From NCBI GenBank assembly GCA_964016885.1, contig OZ024748.1:33150990-33214989 (forward strand): a stretch of 64,000 nucleotides of DNA. The letters are read 5' to 3'. The notes below the pieces were generated by a model. It saw only the letters and a program-made list of their open reading frames with translations, was not told the origin of the DNA and did no database searches. The stretch is from Eledone cirrhosa (taxonomy: Eukaryota; Mollusca; Cephalopoda; Octopoda; Eledonidae). This document shows, one piece after another, positions 1 to 11,988 of the stretch; position 1 is the first letter of the stretch, and every line of letters starts with the position of its first letter. The position numbers were made by a program, and so were the translations under genes.

Positions 1-390
1 TTTTTCTCAGCCTGATTAGTTCTATCGTTGCTTTGGTATGTATATTGTGTGTTAGTTTAGCCTACCACAATGTTCGATTTTTCAACCTATTTAAACGTAT
101 GTTATTACTCTAAGGACCTATCTTATCGAGTGCTTTGCTGACTCATCATTTCATATAAGTAGGCCGAATTCACTTGCAAACCGCCAGAGATTCGATTTTA
201 CTGATTTCCAATTATATATATATATATATATATATATTGTTATACTTTGGGAGGGTCATGTTGCCAATAAGAAACACACGCACCAGTTGCTTTCACTTCA
301 ATTTATTATAATAAATTTATAAATTCAGGGATTTATAAATTTACGGTTGGTTGGTTGGTTCCACAACCAGATGGTTGTTTATATATTGTC
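1..390. other. AT-rich stretch without recognisable gene
   Basis: I see no coding region here. It contains a (TA)n microsatellite near 213-236 and GGTT repeats near 347-360. The right end may be the 3' tail of the minus-strand GIY-YIG retroelement that follows. Small open frames around 347-677 are T-rich, lack any family signature and overlap that element's 3' region on the opposite strand. Confidence 0.5.
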
Positions 391-391
391 A

Positions 392-426
392 AAGTTTTTT
401 CGTTACACATTCTGTGACCTCTTCAG
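392..426 (-). ncRNA. Hammerhead-ribozyme-like core at 3' end of GIY-YIG element
   Basis: Read on the minus strand, CTGAAGA (420-426) is followed by a stem made of GTCACA and TGTAAC (one mismatch) and then by GAAA (398-401). This is the order of the hammerhead core: CUGANGA, stem II, GAAA. Penelope-like elements are known to carry hammerhead motifs near their ends, and this copy lies about 0.2 kb downstream of a GIY-YIG reading frame on the same strand. Stem I pairing is not evident, so activity is doubtful. The call rests on the core alone. Confidence 0.35.
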
Positions 427-634
427 TGACTGGGGATTCTTTTCTTTGTTTTTTGTGCCTCTCTTTGTTCTGTCCTACGCCATCTTGTTTTTGTGTGTGT
501 GTTGTGTGCTTAGTTTGCGCATGTGTCACATCCGGATGTGTGTTTGTTTATATTCGTTTATTTATTTGTTTATTTACATGTTACTGGTTGGTTGTTTGTT
601 CTATGTGCCTGTGTGTTTTCATTTTGTCCTTAAT

Positions 635-1250
635 TGTAAGTTGTGATGTTGCTGTTACACTCATGTTTTCTATTTAATTTTGGTTGTAATTCATTTATGT
701 TTATTGCCTCTGTGATTTGTCTAAACATTGCGTCTTTTCTGTGTGTAGATTCTATTTTTATTTCTATGTTCTCAAATTTACCCTTATGTTCTATTTTAGC
801 ATGTTGGTAGAGTACAGATGATTCTTTACTATCTTGAAGGTCTCGTCAGTGTTCATTTATCCGTTCCCCTATACTACGAGCTGTCTCACCTATTTACACT
901 ATATTTTTTATCTCTACATTGTCCTTCAGTACATCTTATGCTATATACTACATTTCTAGTTTTACAGTTAATATGGGGGCTTAATTTACAGATTATACAT
1001 TTCTTATCTATACAGGGAGGTCTTTGAAAAGGGTATGTCTTGCTAATAAGTGTTTTTATGGAGGTACCTGGTCTTTCTACTATCTTAATATGGAGTTATG
1101 TTTATCTAGGGCCCTTCTAAATTTGTAAGCTAATTCACCTCTAGGGGTTGTATCGATGAACATTATACTCTGGTATTTATTGCTATCATACCATGAGTTT
1201 ATTCTATTAGCCTTATTCCTAGTTCCTTCTATTCTATTCCATTCCTAGTT
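635..1250 (-). pseudogene. GIY-YIG endonuclease part of a Penelope-like retroelement (3' segment)
   Basis: Minus-strand translation gives a Cys-rich lead-in (CIDKKCIICK), the first half of a GIY-YIG domain (NVVYSIRC), the second half (IGETARSIGERINEH) in a shifted frame, and the C-terminal part (KDAMFRQITEAININELQ). The order and spacing match the GIY-YIG nuclease fused to reverse transcriptase in Penelope-like elements, where it makes the target nick. A stop lies between the N-terminal part and the Cys cluster, a frameshift lies between GIY and YIG, and another stop follows the Arg/Glu/His stretch, so the copy is dead. The sequence just upstream in the element lies on the opposite strand at 1,262-1,530, as after a twin-priming-like inversion. 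The exact subclade is not certain. Confidence 0.65.
1177..1248. repeat. Left arm of inverted repeat joining the two element halves
   Basis: This 72-bp stretch is the near-exact reverse complement of about 1,452-1,527. Both arms encode the same peptide segment ([17 protein letters not shown], with small changes) on opposite strands. It is therefore a duplicated slice of one element in head-to-head orientation, not an independent palindrome. An imperfect local duplication (TTCTATTCTATTCC followed by ATTCCTAGTTCTTTC) sits at the inner end. Confidence 0.8.
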
Positions 1251-1261
1251 CTTTCTATTCT

Positions 1262-1530
1262 AATGAGAAACGTGTCCCGCATGTGCAACCCCGAAGAACT
1301 AGAGAGACACATATAACACTTCATCCACCGTATGCAGTTCTCTGGTTACAATCAGAGAGATAAAATCAGAGTGTATAGAGGAGCCAGAACCAAATGGGAA
1401 AAAATGGTAAATAATTACACAAATGGGACCTGCCCCTTGTGTAGGAGCACATTTTGGAATAGAATAGAAAGAACTAGGAATAAGGCTAATAGAATAAACT
1501 CATGGTATGATAGCAATAAATACCATATAT
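1262..1530 (+). pseudogene. Inverted 5' segment of the same GIY-YIG retroelement
   Basis: The plus strand encodes CNPEELERHI, a stop, then [16 protein letters not shown], a CPLC pair and [15 protein letters not shown]. This stretch would lie immediately N-terminal to the segment encoded on the minus strand at 635-1250. Its last ~75 bp repeat the first part of that segment. The arrangement (5' segment inverted, overlap duplicated) is what twin priming leaves behind in target-primed retroposition. The in-frame stop and the loss of everything farther upstream make it a fragment. It runs into a (TA)n tract at 1,524. Confidence 0.6.
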
Positions 1531-1557
1531 GTATATATATATATGTATATATATATG

Positions 1558-1588
<31 letters not shown>

Positions 1589-1605
1589 GTATAAATATAT
1601 ATGTA

Positions 1606-1691
<86 letters not shown>
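1524..1691. repeat. Compound (TA)n/(TG)n microsatellite
   Basis: Alternating TATATA/TATG runs are followed by an uninterrupted (GT)n block at about 1,661-1,691. Open frames across it translate to [12 protein letters not shown] and are low-complexity artefacts. It separates two unrelated retroelement fragments. Confidence 0.9.
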
Positions 1692-1698
<7 letters not shown>

Positions 1699-1699
1699 T

Positions 1700-2085
1700 T
1701 CCCCCCCGGTTCCTTTCCCTGTTCTAGGCCCCGCTGCAACACCTGTCCCCACATCACCAACACCACCACCTTCCAGGGTCCCAACGGCCACTCTCTCTCG
1801 GTCCAGCATGCCTTCCGCTTCACCTCCTCCAACCTAGTCTACAGACTATGTCGGACAGACGGGACGTCGCCTGGCGGACCGAGTCACGGAGCACCTCCGG
1901 GATATTCGTCTCGGGGGCAGTTCCCCCATCGCCCGCCACTTTGGTGGCCCTGGACACTCCGCACGCCATCTCACAGTCTGTGGCCTACTCCAGTGCCACG
2001 GAACACCCGCCCATCGCCTTACGGTCGAACAACGAACTATCTTCATCTTACAGACCCACACTCCCCCCGGCCTGAACTCCCCACC
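1700..2085 (+). pseudogene. Penelope-like element C-terminal GIY-YIG endonuclease, degenerate
   Basis: The plus strand encodes the typical Penelope entry motif RCNTCPHI, then the conserved [12 protein letters not shown] (the GIY half). In another frame follow [20 protein letters not shown] (the YIG half with its Arg and Glu), [12 protein letters not shown], and a C-terminal stretch ending QTHTPPGLN. About ten residues that normally separate the GIY and YIG halves are missing and the frame changes there, so the domain is disrupted by a small deletion. All reverse-transcriptase sequence upstream is absent: the fragment starts at the GT microsatellite. It differs from the element at 635-1250 in base composition (very C-rich here) and in sequence, so it is a second family. 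The GIY-YIG/Penelope assignment is strong. Confidence 0.8.
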
Positions 2086-3290
2086 CTTATTCCTTTAGCG
2101 TTCGACCACCCCCCTCCCCCCATACTTATCCCCCACTAACACCACTAACACACCCCTCCTTTTCACCGCCCACCCCACACTAACAATACTAACACCTCCA
2201 CTCCACCCCTCATCTGACCACCCTTCCCCAACTAACATACTAACATCCCTTCCCTCCCCTCTTCTCCTCCTCCCCCTCCTTATCACACGCACACACGCAC
2301 CCACTTACACCTCCCACCCACACGCAACTAACATCACTAACACCCCCCAACCCCACGCACACGTACCCAAACACCCTCGTACACCACCAACTCTATATAC
2401 CCTACCACCACTAACCCCCACTCACTCCTGCATTCAACCCCTCCTCACCTCCCGTATACTAACACCCACTAACACCTCTTCCCCAAACTACACACACACC
2501 AGTACACCACACTCCCTCCATAGAACCACACACACCCTTCTCTCCCCGCTCCACCCATACCCCCGCTCCACACTCACTCATCCCACTAACACCCCTACTA
2601 ATACGCACACACACACACACACCCTCCTCACTCCAACTTTCACACCTACCCATCCTCGCCTCCTTACCATTCCACCGACTGCTGCTATGCCCTTCTGACC
2701 ACCTCCCAGCACCAACAGACCACAGCACTCCCACTGCTGACCACTTCCTGTTGCGCGCGCACCCCACATCTCTCCTCTTCCGACCACCGCTTCATGGATT
2801 ACCCACACGCAGAAATTGACTTATAACCAATCCTCCTAACATCCTTGGAACTTACCAACTTTTCAACCATCCTCTTACGTCATCACCTATATAACTCACC
2901 CACACAACACCCCAACAAATTTTTTTTCTCCACACGCCACCCACACCCACAACACGCTTAAACCCCACACACACGTGCTTCCCACCACATATTTACACCT
3001 TCAGCCTCCTGATTCCTCTCCCCCCACCCCCCTATCCACAGACGCACAGACACTCCGACCCACAAAAACACCCCCCACACACACCTCTTCCTGAACATGC
3101 AACCCCGTTCTTCCCCCAACCCTTACTTTCACATACACACACACACACACACGCACACCTACACACACACACACCACCTTCAGCCCTCCCCGCTCGGACA
3201 CCCCGTCTCCCTCTCCCCACTCCACCCGCCACCACCCCTACTCACCCCACACCCTTCCACCACCTGTTTACCCCCCTTTTAATTTCAGTT
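2086..3290 (+). other. C-rich low-complexity 3' region of the Penelope-like element
   Basis: There is no gene. The plus strand is almost purine-free (C/A/T), with recurrent CTAACAC, CCACACAC and CCCC runs, which leaves accidental open frames on both strands. It directly continues the GIY-YIG coding fragment and leads into the element's terminal block. I read it as the element's long 3' untranslated part, perhaps locally expanded. Confidence 0.5.
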
Positions 3291-3595
3291 TATTTTGATC
3301 ATGCTTTTATTTTTAAATTTTCTCATTCCTTGTATTTTGATCATGCTTTATTTTTATTTTTTATTTTTTATCTTTATTTGTTAATTTTTCATTCGCACCG
3401 TTTCCTTTCGCTATATGTCTCTCCACCACTCCCCTACACACCTTTTGAACTCTGTTCCCACACACTTCTCACCTGAGGAAGGGCTTATGCCCGAAACGTC
3501 GTCCCCCACCTACCCCCCACTCTCCTGAGCGTGAAATTAATAAACATTTATTGTACTGCCTCTCTGTTTTGTCCCTGTTCAAATTTTTCCATTAT
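3291..3595 (+). mobile_element. Terminal block of Penelope-like element (left copy)
   Basis: This block matches the minus strand at about 34,446-34,680 almost base for base. Shared parts are an A/T-rich start (TGCTTTATTTTTATTTT), TTTCCTTTCGCTATATGTCT, the hammerhead-like core, AATTAATAAACATTTATTG, and an end in TTCAAATTTTTCCATT followed by TA repeats. It lies 3' of the GIY-YIG fragment and 5' of an N-terminal coding fragment. This fits the pseudo-LTR, partial-tandem organisation known for Penelope-like elements. Confidence 0.7.
3473..3503 (+). ncRNA. Hammerhead-ribozyme-like core in Penelope terminal block
   Basis: CTGAGGA (3,473-3,479) is followed by a perfect 4-bp stem GGGC/GCCC closing a TTAT loop, then GAAA (3,493-3,496), then CGTCGTC, which would supply a very short stem III and a GUC cleavage site. 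One extra A separates CTGAGGA from the stem. The flanks (CTTCTCAC upstream, CCCCACC downstream) do not pair, so no stem I is visible. The core is identical in the second copy at 34,536-34,566. It is hammerhead-like by sequence; self-cleavage is unproven. Confidence 0.5.
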
Positions 3596-4055
3596 ATATA
3601 ATACACGCTCACACGGCTTCCATCCTTGGAACATAACTTAACAACCGGCTCAACCCCGATCTAATCCGCCGTGACCTTTCTCCGAACTTTACACACCTCC
3701 CACACTTGGTGTTTCCTTCCACGCATTACCTCTGTTTGATTTTGTTACCGTACATTTTTTTCCGTATAAGAAAGATTCTTTGCCTGTGTTCTTACAATTG
3801 TATTTCTATGATTTTTTGTTCACGGTTGCCTGTGTTTTTACCTGTATGATTTTTTGTTCACGATCGCCTGTGTTTTTACCTTTATGATTTTTTGTCTTTA
3901 ATTTTCCTGTGTTTACTTCCCCCTCCCTACGTTTTTCTGTTTCATTTCCCTTCCCCGTCTCTGCCTATCCTTCGCACTCACCCCTTCGTTCACTCCACCC
4001 CGCTTCATACCCCTGCCCTCTCATCCCCCCCCCCTGCTTTCACCCAACGCCCATC
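3596..4055 (+). other. 5' untranslated part of a second Penelope-like unit
   Basis: The segment from about 3,670 to 3,800 (CGTGACCTTTCTCCGAAC through CTTACAATTGTA) recurs on the minus strand at about 34,690-34,830, where it is fused directly to the terminal block. Here it precedes the N-terminal coding fragment. A short tandem duplication (CCTGTGTTTTTACC...TATGATTTTTTGT) lies at about 3,810-3,900. It is probably the element's 5' leader; there is no gene of its own. Confidence 0.5.
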
Positions 4056-4512
4056 ATGCCCAACCTGAGATCCTTTCTCCACCAACTACACAATCGCCTC
4101 AAACTTTTCCTCACCCCCCTCCTCCCACCCTGCTATCTCCCCTCCGCCCTTCAACTCTCCTACCTTCTCTTCGCCAAAACCCGGCACTCCAGCCACATCC
4201 TTTTCCTCAGCCACTGCCTCCGCCTCCACCTTATCCCCCTCGGCTTCCGTCTACACTTCCACCCCTCCTCCGCCGCTTCCCCTTCCACGCAACGTATCCT
4301 CACCCGATCCTCACGCCTCCTGATGCGCAACTCCATCCGCGACTCCCGTTCCACCCTCCGCCTACTTGACCACCAACTGACCCCCACCCTCCTCCGCCTT
4401 TACTCCACCTGCCACCCCCTCCTCGCCCAAGCCATCCTCTCCTTCATCCACAACCTCAACCACAACCTCTTCTCGTTCCTCAGCTCCACCAAAGCCCGCA
4501 AGCTACACTCAC
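4056..4512 (+). pseudogene. N-terminal region of Penelope-like polyprotein, truncated by satellite
   Basis: From the ATG at 4,056 the frame reads MPNLRSFLHQLHNRLKLF, then CLRLHLIPLGFRLHFHPS, ILTRSSRLLMRNSIRDSRS, and ends at STKARKLH. The pattern (Leu/Arg-rich helices, IP-GFRL-F-P, then SRxLMRxxIRDxR and a lysine-rich end) is what I recognise as the region N-terminal to the reverse transcriptase in Penelope-like elements. The frame is open upstream without a better ATG. At about 4,505-4,512 the coding sequence stops abruptly and the 20-bp satellite begins; the frame then merely runs on through repeats. No reverse-transcriptase motif is present. The family call is by remembered resemblance, with moderate confidence. 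Confidence 0.55.
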
Positions 4513-7500
4513 AACACACACTACTCTCCCACAACATACACTACTGCTACACAACACAGACTACTGCACCACAACACCCGCTACTTCACCACAACACACT
4601 ACTGATTCACAACACACATTATTGCCTCCACAACACACGCTACTACACCACAACACACACTACTCCCCCCCCCCCCAACACACTACTGCACCACAACACA
4701 CACTACTGCACCACAACACACACTACTGCCCCACAACACTTTCTCTTCCACAACACATACTGCTGCCACACAACACGCACTACTGCCCCACACCACACAC
4801 TACTGATCCACAACTCACACTACTTCCCCCACAACACACACTACTGCCCCACAACACACACTATTGATCCACAACACACCATACTGCGCCACCAAACACA
4901 CGACTGCCCCCACAACACACACTACTGACCCACAACACACATAATTTCCCCAACAATACTAACTACTGATCCACAATAGACTCTACTGACCCCACAACAC
5001 ACACTACTGCACCACAACACACACTACGGCAACAAAACACACACTACTACACCACAACGCACACTACTGTACACGCTACTGCCCCCACAACAGAGACTAC
5101 TGCCCCACAACACACACTACTACAACGCAACGAACACTACTGCTCCACAACATACACTACTGAATTACAACACTTAATACTGCCCCACAACACACACTAG
5201 TGCGCAACAACACACACTAATGACCCACAACACACACTACTGCACCACAACATACACTATTGTAAAACAACACACACTACTGCACCACAACACACACTAC
5301 TGCACCACAACACACACTACTGTCCCACAACACACACTACTGCCCCACAACATACACTATATGCACGACACACACTACTGCCCCACAACACACACTACTG
5401 CTCCACAACACAGCATACTGCCCCACCAAACACACGACTGCCCCACATCACACACTACTGACCAACAACACACTACTGCCCCACAGCGCACACTACTGAT
5501 CCACTATAGACACTACTGCCTCCACAACACACACTACTTCCCCCCAACACACTACTGCCCCACAACACACACTACTGCACAACAGCACACATTACTGCAC
5601 CACAACACACACTACTGCCCCCACAACAGACACTCCTGGCCCACAACGAACACTACTGCCCCACAACACACACTACTGACCCACAACACACGCTACTGCC
5701 TCCACAACAGAGACTACTGCCCCACAACACACGCTACTGCCCCACAACACACACTACTGCCCCACAACACACACTACTGCAACACAACGAACACTACTGC
5801 TCCACAACATACACTACTGCATCACAAAACAAACTACTGCAATAACACACACTACTGCTCCCACAACACACACTACTGCACCACAACATACACTATTGCA
5901 CAACAACACACACTACTGCCACACAACGCACACTACTGATCTACAACAAAAGCTAGTGACTCCACATCACACACTACTGCCCCACAACACACACTAGTGA
6001 TCCACAACGCACACTACTGCTTTCACAACACACACTACTGCACAACAACACACACTACTGCCACACAACGCACACTACTGATCTACAACAAAAGCTAGTG
6101 ACTCCACAACACACACTACTGCCCCACAACACACACTACTGCTCTACAACACACACTACTGCCCCACAACCCACACTAATTCCCCACATTACATACGACT
6201 GCCCCACAACACACCATACTGCCCCACAAAACACACGACTGCCCCACAAAACACACTGCTGATCCACAATAGACACTACTGCCCTCATAACACACACTAC
6301 TTGCCCCCAACACACTACTGCCCCGCAACACACACTACTGCCCCACAACACTCACTCATCCACAACAGACACTGCTGCACGCAACGCACACTACTGCCCC
6401 ACAAAAGACACTTCTGTACCGCAACACACACTAACTACTGATCTACAATAGACACTACTGCCCCCACAACACACACTACTGCCCCACAACACACACTACT
6501 ACACCACAACACACACTACTGCACCACAAAATACACTACTGCCACACAACAAACACTACTGCACCACAACACACACTGCTGCATCACAACACACACTACT
6601 ACCCCACAACACACACTGGTGCCACACAACACACACTACTAACCCACAACACACAGTACTGCCCCACAACACAAATTACTGAACCACAACACACAATACT
6701 GCACCACAACACACACTACTGTCCCCCACAACACACACTACTACCCCACAACACACACTACTGCCCCATAACACACACTACTACACCACAACACACACTT
6801 CTGCCCCACAACACGCACTACTGATATACAACACACTACTTCCCCCACAGCCCACACTACCTCCTCAAAACACACACTACTGCCCCCACAACAGCCACTA
6901 CTGCACCACAACACATACTACTGCCCACTAAACACACACTACTGTCCCCCACAACACACACTACTGCTACACAACACACACTACTGCCCCACAACACACA
7001 CTACTACACCACAACACACACTACTGCACCACAACACACACTACTGCACCACAACGCACACTACTGCACCACAACACAGGCTACGGCCCTAACAACAGAG
7101 ACTACTGCCCCACAACACAGGTTACTGCCCCACAACACGCACTACTGCCCCACAACACACACTACTGCAACGCAACGATCACTACTGCTCCACAACATAC
7201 ACTACTGAACCACAACACTTAATACTGCACCACAACACATGCTAGTGCGCAACAACACACACTAATGCCCCACAACACACACTACTGCACCACAACATAC
7301 ACTATTGAAAAACAACACACACTACTGCACCACAACACACACTACTGCACCACAACATACACTATTGCACAACAACACACTCTACTGCACCACAACACAC
7401 ACTATTGCACGCCAACACACACTACTGCCCCCACAACAGACACTACTCCCCCACAATAGACACTACTGATTCACAACACACACTACCGCCCTCACAACAC

Positions 7501-10500
7501 ACAGGACTGCATCACAACAAATACTACTGCGCCACAACACACACTACTGCCGCCACAACAGACTCTACTGCTCCAGAACACACACTACTGCCACACAACA
7601 CAAACTACTGCCCCACAACACATAGTACTGCCCCACAACACACACTACTGCCCCACAACATACACTACTCCCCCACAACACACTCTACTGCCTCACAACA
7701 CACACTACTGCACGATAACACACACTGCTGCACCACAACACACACTACTGCCCCACAACAAAAACTACGGCCCACAAACTACTGCTCCACAACACACACT
7801 ACTGTCCCACAACACACACTACTGTCCCACAACACACATTGCTGCCACATAACACACACTACTGCCCCACAACACACACTAATGCTCCACAACACACATT
7901 GCTGCCACATAACACACACTACTGCCCCACAACACACACTACTGCACCACAACACACACTACTGAACCACAACACACACTACTGCCCCAAAACACACACT
8001 AGTGCCCAACAACACACACTACTGAAACACAACATACAGTATTGCACAACAACACACACAACTGAACCACAACACACATAACTGCCCCCTCAACAGACAC
8101 TACTTCCCCACAGCACACACTACTGCCCCACAATACACACTACTGATTCTCAACACACACTACCGCCCTCACAACACAAACTACAGCACCACAACAAACA
8201 CTACTGCGCCACAACACACGCTGTTGCATCACAACATACACTACTGCCAGCAACACAAACTACTGCCCCACAACACACACACTACTGGCCCATAACACAC
8301 ACTACTCCACCACAACACACACTACTGCCCCACAACAGACACTACTGATACAAACTACTGCCCCACAACGCACACTACTGCTCCACAACACACACTACTG
8401 CCCCACAACACACACTAATGCTCCACAACGCACATTGCTGCCACATAACACACACTACTGTCCCACAACACACACTAGTGCCCAACGACACACACTACTG
8501 CACCACAACATACAATATTGCACAATAACATACACTACTGCACCACAACACACACTACTGCACCACAACACACACTACTGCACCACAACACACACTAGTG
8601 CCCAACAACACACACTATTGCACCAAAACATACAGTTTTGCAGAACAACACACACTACTGCAAAACAACACACACTGCTGTCGCCACAACAGCCACTACT
8701 GCCCCACCACGCACACTACTGCCCCACAACACACACTACCGCCCTCACAACACAAACTACAGCACCACAACAGACACTACTGCGCCACAACACACGCTGC
8801 TGCATCACAACATACACTACTGCCACACAACACAAACTACTGCTCCACAACACACACTACTGCCCCACAACATACACTACTCCACCACAACACACTCTAC
8901 TGCCTCACAACACACACTACTGCACGACAACACACACTGTTGCACCACAACACACACTACTGCCCCACAACACACACTACTGATACAAACTACTGCCCTA
9001 CAACGCACACTACTGCTCCACAACACACACTACTGCCCCACAACACACACAAATGCTCCACAACACACATTGCTGCCACATAACACACACTACTGTCCCA
9101 CAACACACACTAGTGCCCAACGACACACACTACTGCACCACAACATACACTATTGCACAATAACATACACTACTGCACCACAACACACACTACTGCACCA
9201 CAACACACACTACTGCACCACAACACACACTAGTGCCCAACAACACACACTATTGCACCAAAACATACAGTTTTGCATAACAGCACACACTACTGCACAA
9301 CAACACACACTACTGTCCCCACAACAGCCACTACTGCCTCACAACGCACACTACTGCCCCACAACACACACTACCGCCCTCACAACACATACTACTGCCC
9401 CACAACAAACACTACTGCCCCACAACCCGCTCTACTGATCCACAACACACACTGCTTCCCCCACACATACACTATGGTCCCCACAATACACACTACTGTC
9501 CCACAACATACACTACTTCCCCCACAACACACACTACTGTCCTCACAAAACACAATATTGCCCCCACAATATTCGCTACTGCCCAACAACACACACTACT
9601 GCACCAATACACACACTAGTGCCTCCACAAAACAGACTACTGCCCACAAGACACACTACTGCCTCACAATATACACTACTGATCCCCAACAGACACTACT
9701 GATCCTATAACACACACTAGTGCACCACAACAAACACTACCGCCCCCACAATAGACACTACAGTCCCACAACACACACTACTGCACCTCAACACACACCA
9801 CTGTTCCACAACACACACTGCTGCATCACAACTCACACTACCGCCCTCACACTACCGCCCTCACAACACAAACTACAGCACCACAACAAACACTACTGCG
9901 CCACAACACACGCTGCTGCATCACAACATACACTACTGCCACACAACACAAACTACTGCCTCACAACACACACTACTTCCCCACAACATACACTACTCCA
10001 CCACAACACACACTACTTCCCCACAACTCACACTACTGTACCACAACATACACTACAGCCTCACAACACACACTACTACACCGCAAAAAAAACTACTGCG
10101 CCACAACACACACTAGTGTCACAAAACACACACTATTGCCCCACAATACACACTACTGCGCCCACAATACACACTACTGATCCACAACACGCACTACTGC
10201 CCCCACAACACACACTACTGCACCACAATACACACTTCTGACCCACAACGCTCACTACTGAACTACAACACACACTACTGACTTCACAACACACACTACT
10301 GCCCCACAACACACATTTCTGCTCCACAACACACACTACTGCCCCACAACACACACTACTGCACCGCAAACTCACTACTGCACCACAACACACACTGCTG
10401 CCACACAGAACGCACTACTGCCCCACAACACACACTATTGCCCCACAACTCACACCACCATACCGCCACACACACTACTGCACCACAACACACACTTCTG

Positions 10501-11988
10501 CACCACAACACACACTACTGCCCCCACAACATACACTATGGTCCCCACAATACACACTACTGCCACACAACACACACTACTTCCCCCACAACACACACTA
10601 CTGTCCCCACAAAACACAATATTGCCCCCACAATACTCGCTACTGCCCCACAACACACACTACTGCCCCACAAGACAGACTACTGCCCCACAATGTACAC
10701 TACTGATTCCCAACAGACACTACTGTCCCTAAAACACATACTAGTGCACCACAACACAGACTACTGCCCCACAACAGACACTACTGCCCCCACAACACAC
10801 ACTACTGATCCACAACACACAATACTGACCAACAACACACACTACTGCCACCACAAAACACACTACTGCCACACAACAAACACTACTGCACCACAACACA
10901 CACTGCTGCATCACAACACACACTACTACCCCACAACACACACTGGTGCCACACAACACACACTACTACCCCACAACACACAGTACTGCCCCACAACACA
11001 AATTACTGCCCCACAACACACAATACTGCACCACAACACACACTACTGCACCACAACACATACTACTGCCCACTAAACACACACTACTGTCCCCCACAAC
11101 ACACACTACTGCCCCACAACACACACTACTGCCCCACAACACACAGTACTGATCTACAACACACACTACTTCCCCCACAGCCCACACTACCTCCTCAAAA
11201 CACACACTACTGCCCCCACAACAGACACTACTGCCCCACAACATACACTACTGCCCCACAACACACACTACTGCACCACAACACACACTACTTCACCACA
11301 ACACACACTAATGCCACACAACACAGAGTACTGATCCACAACACACACTACAGACCAACAACACACAGTAATTCCCGACGACGCACACTACTGCCTTCTC
11401 AACACACGCTATTGCACAACAACACACTCTACTGCCCCAAAACACACACTACTACCCACAAAACATATTAATGCCCCACAATATATACTACTGATCCACA
11501 ACACACACTACTGCACCACAACAAACACTACTGCCCCACAACACACACTGCTGCAACACAACACACACTACTGTCCACAACCCGCACTACTGCCACCACA
11601 ACAGACACTACTGCACCACAACACACACTGCTGCACCGCAACACACACTACTGCACCACAACACACACTACTGCCCCACAACACGAACTACTGCAACACA
11701 ACATTCACTTATGCACCACAACAGACACTACTGCTCAACAACACACACACTACTGCTCCACAACACATACTACTGCCCCAAAACAGACACTACTGCCCCA
11801 CAACACACTCTACTTCAACACAACACACATTACTGCACCACATCACACACACTACTGCCCCACAACACACACTACTGTTCCCACAACAGACACTGCTGCA
11901 TCACAACACACACTACTGCCCCACAAAACACACTATTGACCCACAACACACACTACTGTACCGAAACACTCACTACTGCTACTACTGT
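4505..11988 (+). repeat. 20-bp satellite array, forward arm
   Basis: About 370 tandem copies of a unit typified by CACAACACACACTACTGCCC, with 19-22-bp variants. Because 20 is not a multiple of 3, a reading frame cycles through three unit phases and gives a spurious 20-residue peptide repeat (HTLLHHNTHYCTTTHTTAPQ type); this is not coding. Higher-order structure is visible: about 8,347-8,640 recurs at 8,982-9,280 (offset 635), and a marked block containing ACACAATATTGCCCCCACAA occurs at about 9,545 and 10,613. Confidence 0.95.

Noticed and set aside
347..677. Two overlapping plus-strand frames with hydrophobic Phe/Cys-rich peptides
   Set aside because: T-rich non-coding DNA at the 3' end of a minus-strand retroelement; no signal or family features that could be trusted.
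1507..1700. Frames of YIYIYI and CVCVCV in both strands
   Set aside because: Microsatellite translation only.
2095..3235. Gly/Val-rich minus-strand frames
   Set aside because: The plus strand is nearly purine-free here, so the opposite strand lacks stops by composition; there is no domain or codon signal.
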